Below, piece after piece: positions 34,598 to 44,346 of a stretch of DNA of 64,000 bases. The DNA is from an uncultured Phascolarctobacterium sp. Lineage in GTDB: Bacteria; Bacillota; Negativicutes; Acidaminococcales; Acidaminococcaceae. The notes below the pieces were generated by a model. The model searched no databases. It saw only the letters and a program-made list of their open reading frames with translations, and was not told the origin of the DNA. Location: the NCBI RefSeq assembly GCF_934190775.1, contig NZ_CAKPTG010000005.1, positions 1-64,000 on the forward strand, in the 5' to 3' direction. The position numbers were made by a program, and so were the translations under genes. Within the stretch, counting starts at the first letter, position 1. Each line of letters opens with the position of its first letter.

Positions 34598-37219
34598 TTA
34601 TTTCACCATAGCAGCAACAATATCAAAGGCAGCAGCAAGTGCCTCATCAACCTTAGCTACGTCCTTAGCACCAGCCTGTGCCATATCCGGACGGCCACCG
34701 CCGCCGCCGCCGCACAGCTTAGCAACAGCCTTAACGATATTGCCCGCATGTACGCCTTTAGCAACTGCATCCTTAGTAGCCATGGTCAGAATGCTTACCT
34801 TCTCGCCCATAACAGCAGCCAGCACAACAACGCCGCCCACCTTATCGCGCATCTGGTCACCCAGATTACGCAGAGCGTCAACGCTGTCAGCATTAACCTT
34901 CTGCACCAGCACAGGAACGCCGTTAGCATCCTTAATTTGGTCAGCAACATTGCTTACCTGAGCCTTAGCAATTTCTGCAGCCAGCTCTTCAGCCTTCTTC
35001 TGAGCAGCCTTCAGCTCGCATTGCAGAGCCTCCAGACGAGTCGGAACGTCGCAGCAGCGGCATTTCAGCTCAGCAGCCAGACCGTTTACCATTGCCTCGG
35101 TAGCATTTACATGAGCCACAGCACCATGACCGGTAACAGCCTCAATACGGCGCACGCCTGCACCGCTGGAGCCTTCGCTCACGATTTTGAACATACCGAT
35201 TTGTGCAGTATTGCTTACATGGCTGCCACCGCAGAACTCCATGGAGAAGTCCGGCACGGTAACAACGCGAACGATGTTGCCATACTTTTCGCCGAAGAGA
35301 GCGGTTGCCCCCTTCTTCTTAGCTTCCTCAATCGGCAGCTCTTCAATATTAACAGCCTTGCCAGCCAGTACCTGCTCGTTGACAATAGCCTCAACCTCCT
35401 TCAGCTCCTCAGCAGTAACCTGAGAGAAGTGGGAGAAGTCAAAGCGCAGACGATCCGGACCAACATAGCTGCCGGCCTGGTTAACATGAGCACCCAGCAC
35501 CTGCTTAAGAGCAGCATGCAGCAGATGGGTTGCGGTATGGTTACGCGCGATATCCATCTTGCGAGCCTTGTCTACAGCAAAGGTAACAGCGTCGCCTACA
35601 GCAACAGTGCCTTCGGTTACGGAACCGATCATAATAACAGCGCCATCAGGCAGCTTCTTGGTAACATTTACAGCGATAACGCCGGTCGGAGCGGTAATAG
35701 TACCGATATCGCCCAGCTGGCCGCCGCCCTCAGCATGGAAAGCGGTAACGTCGCAGATAACAGCAACATCAGTGCCGTCAGCAGCGTTTTCAATCGGCTG
35801 TGCGTCATGCGCAGGATACATTTTTACAATCTTAGCTTCGGTTGCAGCTTCGTCAACCTTCAGCTCAGCAACATTGATGCCGCTGGTGTTATAAACAACC
35901 GGACGGCCTTCTTTATCGTTGCGTGCTTCACGCGCCATTTTACGCTGAACCTCCAGCGCAGCGTCGAAGCCTTCTTTATCCATAGTCATGCCTGCTTCTT
36001 CCAGGATTTCTTCAGTGAGTTCCCAAGGGAAGCCAAAGGTATCATTAAGCTTGAAAGCAGTTGCACCGTCGAGCACGGTTTTGTTTTCAGCCTTCAGCTT
36101 TTCAATCTCCTCGTTCAGCAGCTCGCAGCCCTGTTTCAGAGTGCGCAGGAAGCTGGTTTCTTCCATTTCCACAACCTTTTTGATGAAGTCAGCCTTCTCT
36201 ACCAGGTTGGGGTAAGCGTGACCGAACATGCCGATAACAACATCAACAGCACCGGTCAGGAACATCTCGTTGATGCCCAGCAGGCGAGCGTGACGGATAG
36301 CACGACGCAGGATGCGGCGCAGTACATAGCCACGGCCTTCGTTGGACGGAAGAATGCCATCGCCGATCATAAAGGTCATGCTGCGTACATGGTCAGCGAT
36401 AACCTTCAGGGATACGTCGTTAGCCTTGTCCTTGCCATATTCAACATTGGCAATCTTAGCTGCATATTCAATAATCGGGAAAATCAGGTCAGTTTCAAAG
36501 TTGGACGGCTTGCCTTGAACAACACTTGCCAGACGCTCTAAGCCGGCGCCGGTATCGATGTTCTTGTTTTTCAGCGGCGGGTAGGTGCCATCAGGCATCT
36601 GGTTGAACTGGGTGAATACCAGGTTCCAGATTTCCAGGAAGCGGTCGCAGTCACAGCCGGGGCCGCAGGTCGGTTTGCCGCAGCCGCGTTCAGGACCGAG
36701 GTCGATGTGGATTTCGGAGTCAGGGCCGCACGGACCGCTGCCAATCTCCCACCAGTTATCAGCCAGGCGTACAATACGGTCTTCAGGAACACCTACAACA
36801 TTGTGCCAGATATCAAAAGCTTCATCATCCTCAGTGTGGATGGTGATGTACAGCTTGTCGGCAGGCAGGCCAAGCTCCTCGGTCAGGAACTCCCAGCTCC
36901 AGGGGATAACCTCTTTTTTGAAGTAATCGCCAAAGGAGAAGTTGCCCAGCATTTCAAAATAGGTATGGTGGCGCGCAGTGCGGCCAACGTTTTCAATATC
37001 ACCGGTACGCACGCATTTTTGGCAGGTGGTGATACGAGTAGCAGGCGGTTTCATTTTGCCGGTGAAAAACGGCTTGAACGGTGCCATGCCAGCACCGATA
37101 ATCAGCAGAGTCGGGTCATCCTGAGGAATCAGGGAAGCACTCGGAAGCATAAGGTGGCCTCTATCTTGGAAAAATTTCAAAAACTTTTCGCGGATTTCGT
37201 TACCAGTCATGTATTTCAT
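34598..37219 (-). CDS. alaS: alanyl-tRNA synthetase
   Basis: An 873-residue class II aminoacyl-tRNA synthetase that charges tRNA-Ala. In order: catalytic domain (about 1-240) with RGHLMLPSASLIPQDDPTLL and the FNQM segment; tRNA-recognition domain; editing domain (about 555-720) with zinc ligands HNHTATHLLH and CGGSH; C-terminal oligomerisation domain ending with CGGGGGGRPDMAQAG and a C-Ala domain. Length is normal. Transcribed from a near-perfect promoter (37301-37329). A T-box, common before this gene in Firmicutes, is not present. AAGGAG is 13 bases before the ATG, slightly far. Confidence 0.98.
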   Translation of the reverse strand: MKYMTGNEIREKFLKFFQDRGHLMLPSASLIPQDDPTLLIIGAGMAPFKPFFTGKMKPPATRITTCQKCVRTGDIENVGRTARHHTYFEMLGNFSFGDYFKKEVIPWSWEFLTEELGLPADKLYITIHTEDDEAFDIWHNVVGVPEDRIVRLADNWWEIGSGPCGPDSEIHIDLGPERGCGKPTCGPGCDCDRFLEIWNLVFTQFNQMPDGTYPPLKNKNIDTGAGLERLASVVQGKPSNFETDLIFPIIEYAAKIANVEYGKDKANDVSLKVIADHVRSMTFMIGDGILPSNEGRGYVLRRILRRAIRHARLLGINEMFLTGAVDVVIGMFGHAYPNLVEKADFIKKVVEMEETSFLRTLKQGCELLNEEIEKLKAENKTVLDGATAFKLNDTFGFPWELTEEILEEAGMTMDKEGFDAALEVQRKMAREARNDKEGRPVVYNTSGINVAELKVDEAATEAKIVKMYPAHDAQPIENAADGTDVAVICDVTAFHAEGGGQLGDIGTITAPTGVIAVNVTKKLPDGAVIMIGSVTEGTVAVGDAVTFAVDKARKMDIARNHTATHLLHAALKQVLGAHVNQAGSYVGPDRLRFDFSHFSQVTAEELKEVEAIVNEQVLAGKAVNIEELPIEEAKKKGATALFGEKYGNIVRVVTVPDFSMEFCGGSHVSNTAQIGMFKIVSEGSSGAGVRRIEAVTGHGAVAHVNATEAMVNGLAAELKCRCCDVPTRLEALQCELKAAQKKAEELAAEIAKAQVSNVADQIKDANGVPVLVQKVNADSVDALRNLGDQMRDKVGGVVVLAAVMGEKVSILTMATKDAVAKGVHAGNIVKAVAKLCGGGGGGRPDMAQAGAKDVAKVDEALAAAFDIVAAMVK

Positions 37220-37300
37220 AGTAGTTCATTCGCTCCTTCGAAAAATAATACTGCATTACTGCGGAAAATGCCGCAGCAAACAAAGATTGCATATAAAAAA

Positions 37301-37329
37301 ATTATATAATTTTTACCTGTGAATGTCAA
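37301..37329 (-). promoter_or_regulatory. consensus alaS promoter
   Basis: Minus strand TTGACA (37324-37329), exactly 17 bases, then TATAAT (37301-37306). Both boxes match the sigma-70/sigma-A consensus fully. The predicted leader of about 75 nt contains a CTGCGG/CCGCAG hairpin. Confidence 0.92.
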
Positions 37330-37476
37330 TAAGCGCAAGCAATTGAGAGCGCCTGCTTGGCAGAAAAAACGGAGCAGCAAGTGCATTTTTTGTTTCAGAA
37401 AAGCTAATGCTGCAACCGCTATCTGCAGCTACAGCATTATACATAAGCTTATTTGGTTATATATAGGCAAATTCTT

Positions 37477-38610
37477 CTAAGCTATTTCTTCAATAGCACA
37501 CAGGAAATCACTGCGAACCTCTTCGTTAGGTATATAAGCCTTTTGCTCCTGCTGCTCATATGCCAAATAGCCCAAATGAATCAGCGACGTCATAACATCA
37601 TGCTTATTCTTAAAGGTCACCATATCATTTTGATATGAATTAGTGCGCACCAAAACAGCATCACCGGAAAGCATGGTAACAATATCCGTTTTAAGTCCAT
37701 CAAAATTCATATTAATTAACGGAATGATGGATTCATACGTGCCAGTCTGTGACCAATAGCTCTGAAAGGTTCCCCGCAGCATTACGCCTACCACCGCTCT
37801 GGGGTTATACACATGATAGCCGCCAAGCTGATAACCATCATACCAACGCTTTACCTCCGCAAAATCCTTGTGATATTTCTCACACAAACCCCGCACCTCG
37901 CTCTCCGTAAAGCCAATATACGGAGCAAGAACGCCGGAATCAAGCATAGTATATTCATCAAAGTTGTTCAGCGCAGATTGCGTTTTGAATTTTTTTATCG
38001 GCAGAATGCCTGTCATAAAAGCTAAGGCTATATAGCGTGTCGGCTCAATGCCCTTAAAAAGGTTGCGTAAAAAATCAATATACTCTTCCTGCGCAATTTT
38101 ATTCGTGCTCTCGTCACGAATCAGCACGTCCCATTCATCAACAATAATCACAAAACGATTACCAGTCGCATCGCTGATATAAGCCAAAGCACTGGAAACC
38201 TTGGTCACCTTTTCCGGTATATATGCGCCATAGGCCTCACGCAGCTCCTCCATAAGCACCTGCGAAATAAATCCTACAGTCTTTTCTGCACCGCCTGCCT
38301 CCTTGCAGCACCATTGCACATCAAAATGGATAACGTCATATTTATTGAGCTGCTTTTGATACGCAGGACTTTTTTCGATAGCCAGTCCGGCAAAAAGCTC
38401 CTGCGAATTGCAGCCCTTGCTATAATAGGCAGCCAGCATATTAGCTGTAATTGATTTACCAAAACGGCGTGGGCGACTGTTACAGATAAAGGCCTGCTGC
38501 GTCCCCAAAACCTTGTTGGTAAATTCTATGAGCCCGGTTTTATCAACGTAAATTTCCGAATCTATCGCCGTTTGAAAGGCTCTGTTATCAGGATTAAGAA
38601 ATAAGCCCAT
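37477..38610 (-). CDS. AAA-ATPase-like protein lacking the C-terminal nuclease domain
   Basis: A 377-residue member of the same AAA-ATPase-like family as the protein at 28563-30245 but from a different subgroup. Start taken at ATG 38610 (MGLFLNPDNRAF), with GGAGG eight bases upstream and the usual EIYVDKTGLI following. P-loop-like RPRRFGKS at 46-53; Walker-B-like VIIVDEWDVLI; WYDGYQLGGYHVYNPRAV. Relatives are about 520-570 residues and end in a PD-(D/E)XK domain; here the frame stops at a TAG soon after the PNEEVRSDF segment, where that domain should begin. It is probably a decayed or nuclease-less copy. Confidence 0.75.
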   Translation of the reverse strand: MGLFLNPDNRAFQTAIDSEIYVDKTGLIEFTNKVLGTQQAFICNSRPRRFGKSITANMLAAYYSKGCNSQELFAGLAIEKSPAYQKQLNKYDVIHFDVQWCCKEAGGAEKTVGFISQVLMEELREAYGAYIPEKVTKVSSALAYISDATGNRFVIIVDEWDVLIRDESTNKIAQEEYIDFLRNLFKGIEPTRYIALAFMTGILPIKKFKTQSALNNFDEYTMLDSGVLAPYIGFTESEVRGLCEKYHKDFAEVKRWYDGYQLGGYHVYNPRAVVGVMLRGTFQSYWSQTGTYESIIPLINMNFDGLKTDIVTMLSGDAVLVRTNSYQNDMVTFKNKHDVMTSLIHLGYLAYEQQEQKAYIPNEEVRSDFLCAIEEIA

Positions 38611-38728
38611 TTCCATTACCTCCTCCGTTTTGACTAATCTCCTATATAGCATTATAGCACAAAGCTATATTATCGTACACCGCAACTATAAGCATCGAGT
38701 TATGTATTTTTCAGAAACGAAGCCGCCC

Positions 38729-40444
38729 TTAATCCTGCTCGTCCAGCTCATACAGGCGCTTGTAAATGCCGCCAAGGGCCATAAGCTCCTTATGCGTGCC
38801 GATTTCCGCAATTTCACCGTTATGCAGCACCACAATTCTGTCAGCATTGATAATCGTCGACAGACGATGTGCGATAATCAGCGTCGTGCGGCTTTCAGCC
38901 AGCTTATCCAAAGACTTCTGAATCTGCTTTTCCGTTTTGGTATCAAGTGCACTTGTCGCTTCGTCAAACACCATCACCGGCGGGTTCTTCAAAAAGGCAC
39001 GGGCAATAGCAATACGCTGCTTCTGGCCGCCGCTGAGCTTCACGCCACGCTCGCCAACCTTGGTTTCGTAGCCTTCAGGCAGCGCGCTGATAAAGTCGTC
39101 TGCCGCCGCCAGCTTGGCAGCCTGCTCAATCTCCTGCTCGCTTGCCTTAATCTTGCCATATGCAATATTAAAGTTAACAGAATCGCTGAAGAGGAAAACA
39201 TCCTGCTGCACCAGGCCGACATGGTTACGCAGATAGCTCTGTTTATATTCTTTGATATCCACGCCATCAAGCAGCACTCTGCCCTGCGTCGGCTCGTAAA
39301 AGCGCAACAAAAGACTCGCCAGCGTCGTCTTGCCTGCACCCGTAGCACCCACAAAGGCCACCTTTTCACCGGGAGCGATGTCCAGATCAAAATGCTTCAG
39401 CACCGGCTTATCCTCCAGATAGCCAAAGGTTACATTCTCAAAGGTAATGCGGCCCTTGATCTCGCCTGCGGCAATCGCACCGGGCGCATCGTCAATCTCC
39501 ACCTTATGCTGCATCATCTCATTAAAGCGGTGATAGCCAGCCATACCGCGCTGGTACATTTCCGTAAACATCAGCAGACGGAAAACAGGCTTCATAAAGA
39601 TGTTGACATAAAGGAAGAAGGCAACAAAATCACTAAGCGCCAGCTGGTTATTGGCAACCATCATACCACCGCAAACCAAAACTACCAGATTGGTTGCGTT
39701 GGTAAAAAAGGTAATAGTTCCTGAAAAATATGAAAGTATCGCAAATGATTCGGTACGCACACGCAAAAGCTCATTACTCTTGCGCATAAAGCGCTCCAGC
39801 TCCAGCTGTTCATTAGCAAAGGCCTTTACCAGGCGGATACCGCTCAGAGCCTCCTCTGCCTGCGCGGAAACCTCACCGGATTTTTCACGGCTGCGGCGGA
39901 AGGCACGCTTCATCTTTCTGTTGACGAAAACGGAATGCACCGCCTTAATAATCAGCATAGCACCGATAATAGAGCCAAGATACGGATTCAGATACAGCAT
40001 CATGAAAATAGTACCCAGCATACTGATAGTGCAGACCAGCAGGTCATTAGGTCCTTTAAATGTCAGCTCGCTGATTTCCACGATATCGCTTGTAATGCGC
40101 GATAGCAGCTGTCCTGTGCGGGCATTATCAAAAAAGCGGAAGGACATTTTTTCCATATGTCCGAACAAATCGCGACGCATATCGTTCTCAATGCCGGAGC
40201 TCATCACATGACCATAATAGTTGATAGCAAAAAGCAGGCCAAAGTTTACCACATACAGTACTACCAGTATGCCTGCCCAGCAAAACAGCTCGTCAAGATT
40301 CTTCTGAGGAATTTCGACGTTGAGCATCTGTCTTACAATATAAGGAAAGACCAGCTCCATCAAGGCTGAGAAGCATGAGCCCATCAGCACCAAAAGCAAA
40401 ATCAGCTTATAGGGCTTATAATAATGAATTATTTTTTGCAACAT
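38729..40444 (-). CDS. ABC exporter, MsbA/multidrug type
   Basis: A 571-residue half-transporter: an N-terminal six-helix ABC membrane domain (about 15-310) and a C-terminal nucleotide-binding domain with Walker A GATGAGKTT, signature LSGGQKQR, Walker B VMVFDEATSAL and the switch His in IIAHRLST. It would work as a homodimer exporting a lipid, peptide or drug. The ATG follows the stop of the beta-propeller gene with no gap, so it is the last gene of the ECF operon. Whether it moves the same compound as the importer or another one is open. Confidence 0.9.
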   Translation of the reverse strand: MLQKIIHYYKPYKLILLLVLMGSCFSALMELVFPYIVRQMLNVEIPQKNLDELFCWAGILVVLYVVNFGLLFAINYYGHVMSSGIENDMRRDLFGHMEKMSFRFFDNARTGQLLSRITSDIVEISELTFKGPNDLLVCTISMLGTIFMMLYLNPYLGSIIGAMLIIKAVHSVFVNRKMKRAFRRSREKSGEVSAQAEEALSGIRLVKAFANEQLELERFMRKSNELLRVRTESFAILSYFSGTITFFTNATNLVVLVCGGMMVANNQLALSDFVAFFLYVNIFMKPVFRLLMFTEMYQRGMAGYHRFNEMMQHKVEIDDAPGAIAAGEIKGRITFENVTFGYLEDKPVLKHFDLDIAPGEKVAFVGATGAGKTTLASLLLRFYEPTQGRVLLDGVDIKEYKQSYLRNHVGLVQQDVFLFSDSVNFNIAYGKIKASEQEIEQAAKLAAADDFISALPEGYETKVGERGVKLSGGQKQRIAIARAFLKNPPVMVFDEATSALDTKTEKQIQKSLDKLAESRTTLIIAHRLSTIINADRIVVLHNGEIAEIGTHKELMALGGIYKRLYELDEQD

Positions 40445-41854
40445 TTACTTTGCTCCTCCTGCGTTATTTTTCCAGATATGTAAACGGTAAGCACCTATAA
40501 TCTTGCCATCGGGAGTCAGCGCCGGCGCTTCCACGCCTGCCAGCCACTGTCCGTCAGGTGAAATACCAATCGCCTGGCAAGGTCCTTCGGTCGGGAAATA
40601 GCTGTACTTTTTACCTGTTTCCAGGTCCAGCACCAGCGCCCCATGCGCCTTGTAATTGTGCGTGCGCACGTTGCGCCCCACCGCGCAGGCCGCCAGCCTG
40701 CCGGCGAAGGCTATTTCCTCCATCGTACCGTCTGCCATATACTGATAGCGGAAGGTACCGTCTGTATTGAATACAAAAATACTGTTGTTGCTCGGATGCT
40801 CTACCGGCGTTGGCAATTGCCAGTTTTCACGGTTAAAGGTGTTAATCGTGGTAAAGAGCACGCCGTAGGGTGTTACAAAGCCGTCGCGGCCGCTGGCGTT
40901 GACATAAGCGCCGTCAACCTCCTGCGGCTTGGAGATGGAACGCATCCAAAGCGTTCTGCCTGCTTCATCAAACAGCATGCCGCGTCCGTCACTGGCAGCA
41001 GCTGCCAGATATTTACCGTCCGCACTGAAGTTAGGACTACCGCGCATAACTGTGTTGTCAAAGGGCGGAATCTGCGGTACCTTCGTCGAATTAAGCAGCT
41101 CGCCGGTCTTTTTATCGAGGAAGTACATCGTATCCTTATACTTCATATCCTCGCGGTAATCGTAGGCCGAGGTAGAAAAAACAGCTCTGCCGTTGGTATC
41201 ATTGACATCGCACCAGTTTATCCAACTGTCGATAATCTCATTCTTGGGGAACAGCCACAGCAGTTTTCCTTCCTCATTTACCGCCAGCATTTTGGCATTA
41301 TAGCCTCTGCTGCCGTCCTTGCGCATCAAAAAGCGGTAAGCGTTGGCATAGACGTTGTTTTCCTTATCGACTGCGATATGCACCACAGAAGGATAGGAAC
41401 GCTGCGAAGCATCGGAGCCGACGAAATCAGCACTCTTATACTGCCAGCGGATATCGCCTGTATGCACATCAACGGCGTAAAGCCTGCCCTCCGCGCTCTG
41501 CTCGCCTACTATCGCCAGCTTGCCGTCCGGTGTCAGGCACAGTGCAATCAGCTTACCTATGCCAAGGGAGCGCTTCCATTTCTGACCTCCTTCGTTGTCA
41601 AAAAGGAAAAGCTCGCCGCGCTCCGTTCCGACAATCCAGCCTTCTTCCTCAGCAGCGTAGCGCACCACTGCCTTCGTAAAGCCCATGCGGTCATAATTCT
41701 GTGTCGGGATATCACCCAGATAGACGCTCACGCCGGAGCCGTCGTTATTAACATGAAACTGGTTCCATGGCGTTCTGCTGCCGGTAATCCAGTACAGTGC
41801 GCACCAGGAAAGCAGCAGCAGCACAAGTGCCAGCCAGCCTTTAAGCTTATTCAT
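40445..41854 (-). CDS. membrane-anchored PQQ/WD40-like beta-propeller protein
   Basis: A 469-residue protein. Start placed at ATG 41854, which overlaps the upstream EcfT stop (ATGA). A single N-terminal helix (about 5-25) with Cys preceded by Trp is a membrane anchor, not a lipobox. The rest holds repeated blades such as GWIVGTERGELFLFDNEG, KLAIVGEQSAEGRLYAVDVHTGD and GALVLDLETGKKYSYF, typical of PQQ-like propellers facing the outside. It has no enzyme motif. In this operon it may collect a ligand for the ECF importer or act as a scaffold. Confidence 0.75.
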   Translation of the reverse strand: MNKLKGWLALVLLLLSWCALYWITGSRTPWNQFHVNNDGSGVSVYLGDIPTQNYDRMGFTKAVVRYAAEEEGWIVGTERGELFLFDNEGGQKWKRSLGIGKLIALCLTPDGKLAIVGEQSAEGRLYAVDVHTGDIRWQYKSADFVGSDASQRSYPSVVHIAVDKENNVYANAYRFLMRKDGSRGYNAKMLAVNEEGKLLWLFPKNEIIDSWINWCDVNDTNGRAVFSTSAYDYREDMKYKDTMYFLDKKTGELLNSTKVPQIPPFDNTVMRGSPNFSADGKYLAAAASDGRGMLFDEAGRTLWMRSISKPQEVDGAYVNASGRDGFVTPYGVLFTTINTFNRENWQLPTPVEHPSNNSIFVFNTDGTFRYQYMADGTMEEIAFAGRLAACAVGRNVRTHNYKAHGALVLDLETGKKYSYFPTEGPCQAIGISPDGQWLAGVEAPALTPDGKIIGAYRLHIWKNNAGGAK

Positions 41855-42726
41855 AGATACAGCACCGTCCAATCATAGATTTGGCGGAAAACGCCAAAGT
41901 AGAAGCCCTGCTCCGACAGCAGGTAAATAATTTTACTGCCAACAACTGCCACCACTACTGCAAGCAGCAGCAGGCAGCTTACCTTTTCGCGTGCGTCCCA
42001 TTGTTGGCGTCGCTTTGCAGCGCCGCCTGCAAAAAAGCCGCGGCTCACAACCGAAAGTGCAAGCGTCTGCGCGCGCCTCAGGCAGCGCGCCAACAAAGGC
42101 TTGGCGATATACGGCAAATGACGCAGCACAGCAGTGCGTCCGCTCTGGCTGTCACTGCGCAGCTGCAGCGCTGTGATGACCTCACCTGTTTCGGCTGCCA
42201 GCACCGGCAAAAAGCGAATCGCCGTCACCAGCATGAACGCCATCTGCGGCGGCAGGCGCCAGGCCAGCAATGCCTGCAGCAGCTGCCGCGGGTCACTCGT
42301 CCAGCAGACCAAAAGTCCCAGTGCCAGCATGCTGGCACTGCGCAAGCCCTGCACCGCACCGTACAGAATGCCCTCGCGGTAGATGAAAAGTCCGCCCGTC
42401 AGCTGGCCGATGAAGCCTGCCTCCGGAGCAATCAGCACCAACAGCGGTGTACGCGGCGTCTGCGCAAAAAACAGTGCCTGGCTGAACATGGAGCCCCACA
42501 GACCCAAGAGCAGCAGTATCGCCATCACCTTCCATTTGTAAATGGAAGTTTTCGCTGCCAGATGCAGTAATAAGGTAAACGTAAATAAAATAAAGAGTGT
42601 CCGCGGATTATCTACGGTAATCATCAGAATAGCAAAGAGGAAAAGGAACAGCAGCTTAGTACGCCCGTTAAGCTTCTGCGCCCAACCGGCAGCATCAGTG
42701 CCTTCCCACAGTTGTCTTACGGACAT
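41851..42726 (-). CDS. energy-coupling factor transmembrane protein EcfT (CbiQ-like)
   Basis: A 291-residue T component with five or so membrane helices and the two cytoplasmic coupling motifs containing Ala-Arg-Gly-type sequences (near PLLARCLRRAQTLALSVVSRGF). It links the ATPases to the substrate-binding S component. The start overlaps the ATPase gene by 32 bp; GGGGGTG is upstream of the ATG. Confidence 0.88.
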   Translation of the reverse strand: MSVRQLWEGTDAAGWAQKLNGRTKLLFLFLFAILMITVDNPRTLFILFTFTLLLHLAAKTSIYKWKVMAILLLLGLWGSMFSQALFFAQTPRTPLLVLIAPEAGFIGQLTGGLFIYREGILYGAVQGLRSASMLALGLLVCWTSDPRQLLQALLAWRLPPQMAFMLVTAIRFLPVLAAETGEVITALQLRSDSQSGRTAVLRHLPYIAKPLLARCLRRAQTLALSVVSRGFFAGGAAKRRQQWDAREKVSCLLLLAVVVAVVGSKIIYLLSEQGFYFGVFRQIYDWTVLYL

Positions 42727-44344
42727 AACGCTTCACCCCCTCTACCGTGATGCAGGGAGGAAGCCCCGCCTGCTCGCACACCGGCAGCAACGCTGACGGA
42801 GTAAGACCGCCGGCCTCCACCAGCTCCTTATTGCTCAAAACATCTTCTGTCGTGCCGTCGGCAATTATCTGCCCCGCACACAGCACAATTACGCGGTCGG
42901 CAACCTGCGCCGCCAGCTCCATATCATGCGTACAGATGAAGATACTGCCCCCCTGCTCCTTATAAGCCAAAAGCAAACGGCGGATTTCCGCCAGACTCTG
43001 TTCATCCTGTCCTGTCGTAGGCTCGTCCAAAAGCAGCAGCGCCGGCTTCTTCGCCAGCATCGCGCCCAAAACAACACGCAAACGTTGCCCTTTGCTCAGC
43101 GCCAGCGGAAAATCATCGGCATATTCCGCCAGATTCATATGCTCTAAGAGTTGCTGCAGCTCCTGCTGCGTAATCGTGTGATTCTTCCAGCACAGCTCCT
43201 CGCGCACCGTATCCGCCAGCAGCATCAAATCAGGCTCCTGCCGCAGATAGCCGATTTTTCCCAGTTGCTTGTCGACCGGTTTTCCCTGCAGCAGCATGCT
43301 TCCCTGCTGCGTCTGTGTCAGGCCGCCCAAAAGGTTCATCAGCGTACTTTTGCCGGCGCCGTTGAAGCCCATAATCGCTGTAATCTGCCCCCGATAAAGC
43401 GTAAACTGCAAATTCTTCAGCGTTGGCTCCTTACTGCCGGGATAGGTGTAATACAAATTGCGCGCTTCAAGAAGAGGCTGCTGTTGCCCTGCAGGCTTGG
43501 CCTGCTCAGCAGCTGCTGCAGGCTCGCATTCGCTGCGCAGCATCTGCACTATTTTTTCCTTGTCTGTCGTCAGCTCCGAAAGCTGCAGTGCGCGGCACAG
43601 CTTTACTGTCTGCGGTTCACGCAAGCCCAAATCCGTGCGCCCTGTCATCGCCTTCCAGGCATCTTTAACAAGACCGTCATAAACAATACGTCCGTCCTGC
43701 ATTACTGCCAGACGCGAAAAATATTTGCAAAGCTCGTTTACACGATGCTCAATCATCAAAATGGCAATGCCTGCCTCGCGGTTGAGGCGCACCAAAAGCT
43801 GCATAAAGCTCTGCACGCCCTGCGGATTCATCTGGCTGACAGGCTCATCTAAAATCAAAAGTCCCGGCCTGGTAACGAGAATCGAAGCCAACGCCAAGCG
43901 CTGCCTCTGACCGCCGCTCAGCTTGTGGATGCTGTAATCCTCAAAACCGCCCAAGCCTACCAGCTGCAGCGTTTCGCTCACCTTGCGCGCGATAACCTCC
44001 AGCTCCTCGCCCTGGTTTTCCAGCGCAAAGCCAACCTCATCCGCTACCGTCATCGCAAAAAGCTGGTCATCAGGCGACTGGTACACAGTACCCACCAGCT
44101 GGCCTGTTTTTTCCGGCGGCCATTTGCTGATATCCTCGCCCTGCAGGTAAATTGCTCCCTGCAGCTCGCCACGCTCCTCGCTGCCCAACAGACCGCTGAT
44201 AGCTTTAATCAACGTCGACTTGCCGCAGCCGCTGCGACCTGCCAAAAGCAACATTTCACCGTCTGCCAGCGTCAGGTTGATATTTTTTAAGGTAAATTGC
44301 TTCCTTGAGGGATAGCGATAAGATAAATTGTCTATTTTCAGCAT
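42695..44344 (-). CDS. duplicated ECF transporter ATPase (EcfA1-EcfA2 fused)
   Basis: A 549-residue protein holding two ABC ATPase domains in tandem. First domain: Walker A GRSGCGKS at 36-43, signature LSGGQRQRLALA, Walker B LLILDEP. Second domain from about residue 285: FNGAGKST, a degenerate signature LSKGQRLRVVLGA, LLLLDEPTTG. The two are separated by an Ala/Gln-rich linker. Together they act as the energising pair of an energy-coupling-factor vitamin or metal importer. Two bases separate it from the S-component gene. Confidence 0.9.
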   Translation of the reverse strand: MLKIDNLSYRYPSRKQFTLKNINLTLADGEMLLLAGRSGCGKSTLIKAISGLLGSEERGELQGAIYLQGEDISKWPPEKTGQLVGTVYQSPDDQLFAMTVADEVGFALENQGEELEVIARKVSETLQLVGLGGFEDYSIHKLSGGQRQRLALASILVTRPGLLILDEPVSQMNPQGVQSFMQLLVRLNREAGIAILMIEHRVNELCKYFSRLAVMQDGRIVYDGLVKDAWKAMTGRTDLGLREPQTVKLCRALQLSELTTDKEKIVQMLRSECEPAAAAEQAKPAGQQQPLLEARNLYYTYPGSKEPTLKNLQFTLYRGQITAIMGFNGAGKSTLMNLLGGLTQTQQGSMLLQGKPVDKQLGKIGYLRQEPDLMLLADTVREELCWKNHTITQQELQQLLEHMNLAEYADDFPLALSKGQRLRVVLGAMLAKKPALLLLDEPTTGQDEQSLAEIRRLLLAYKEQGGSIFICTHDMELAAQVADRVIVLCAGQIIADGTTEDVLSNKELVEAGGLTPSALLPVCEQAGLPPCITVEGVKRYVRKTTVGRH

Positions 44345-44346
44345 CT

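Noticed and set aside
34690..34712. GCC/GGC trinucleotide run in alaS
   Set aside because: It encodes the Gly-rich CGGGGGG segment that is a normal feature of AlaS, so it is not a variable tract of note.
34748..36541. Plus-strand frame of 597 residues opposite alaS
   Set aside because: Antisense to a full-length alanyl-tRNA synthetase; no start signal or recognisable domain.
37220..37476. T-box leader before alaS
   Set aside because: The conserved T-box sequence (AGGGTGGNACCGCG) is absent; there is only a short hairpin and a consensus promoter.
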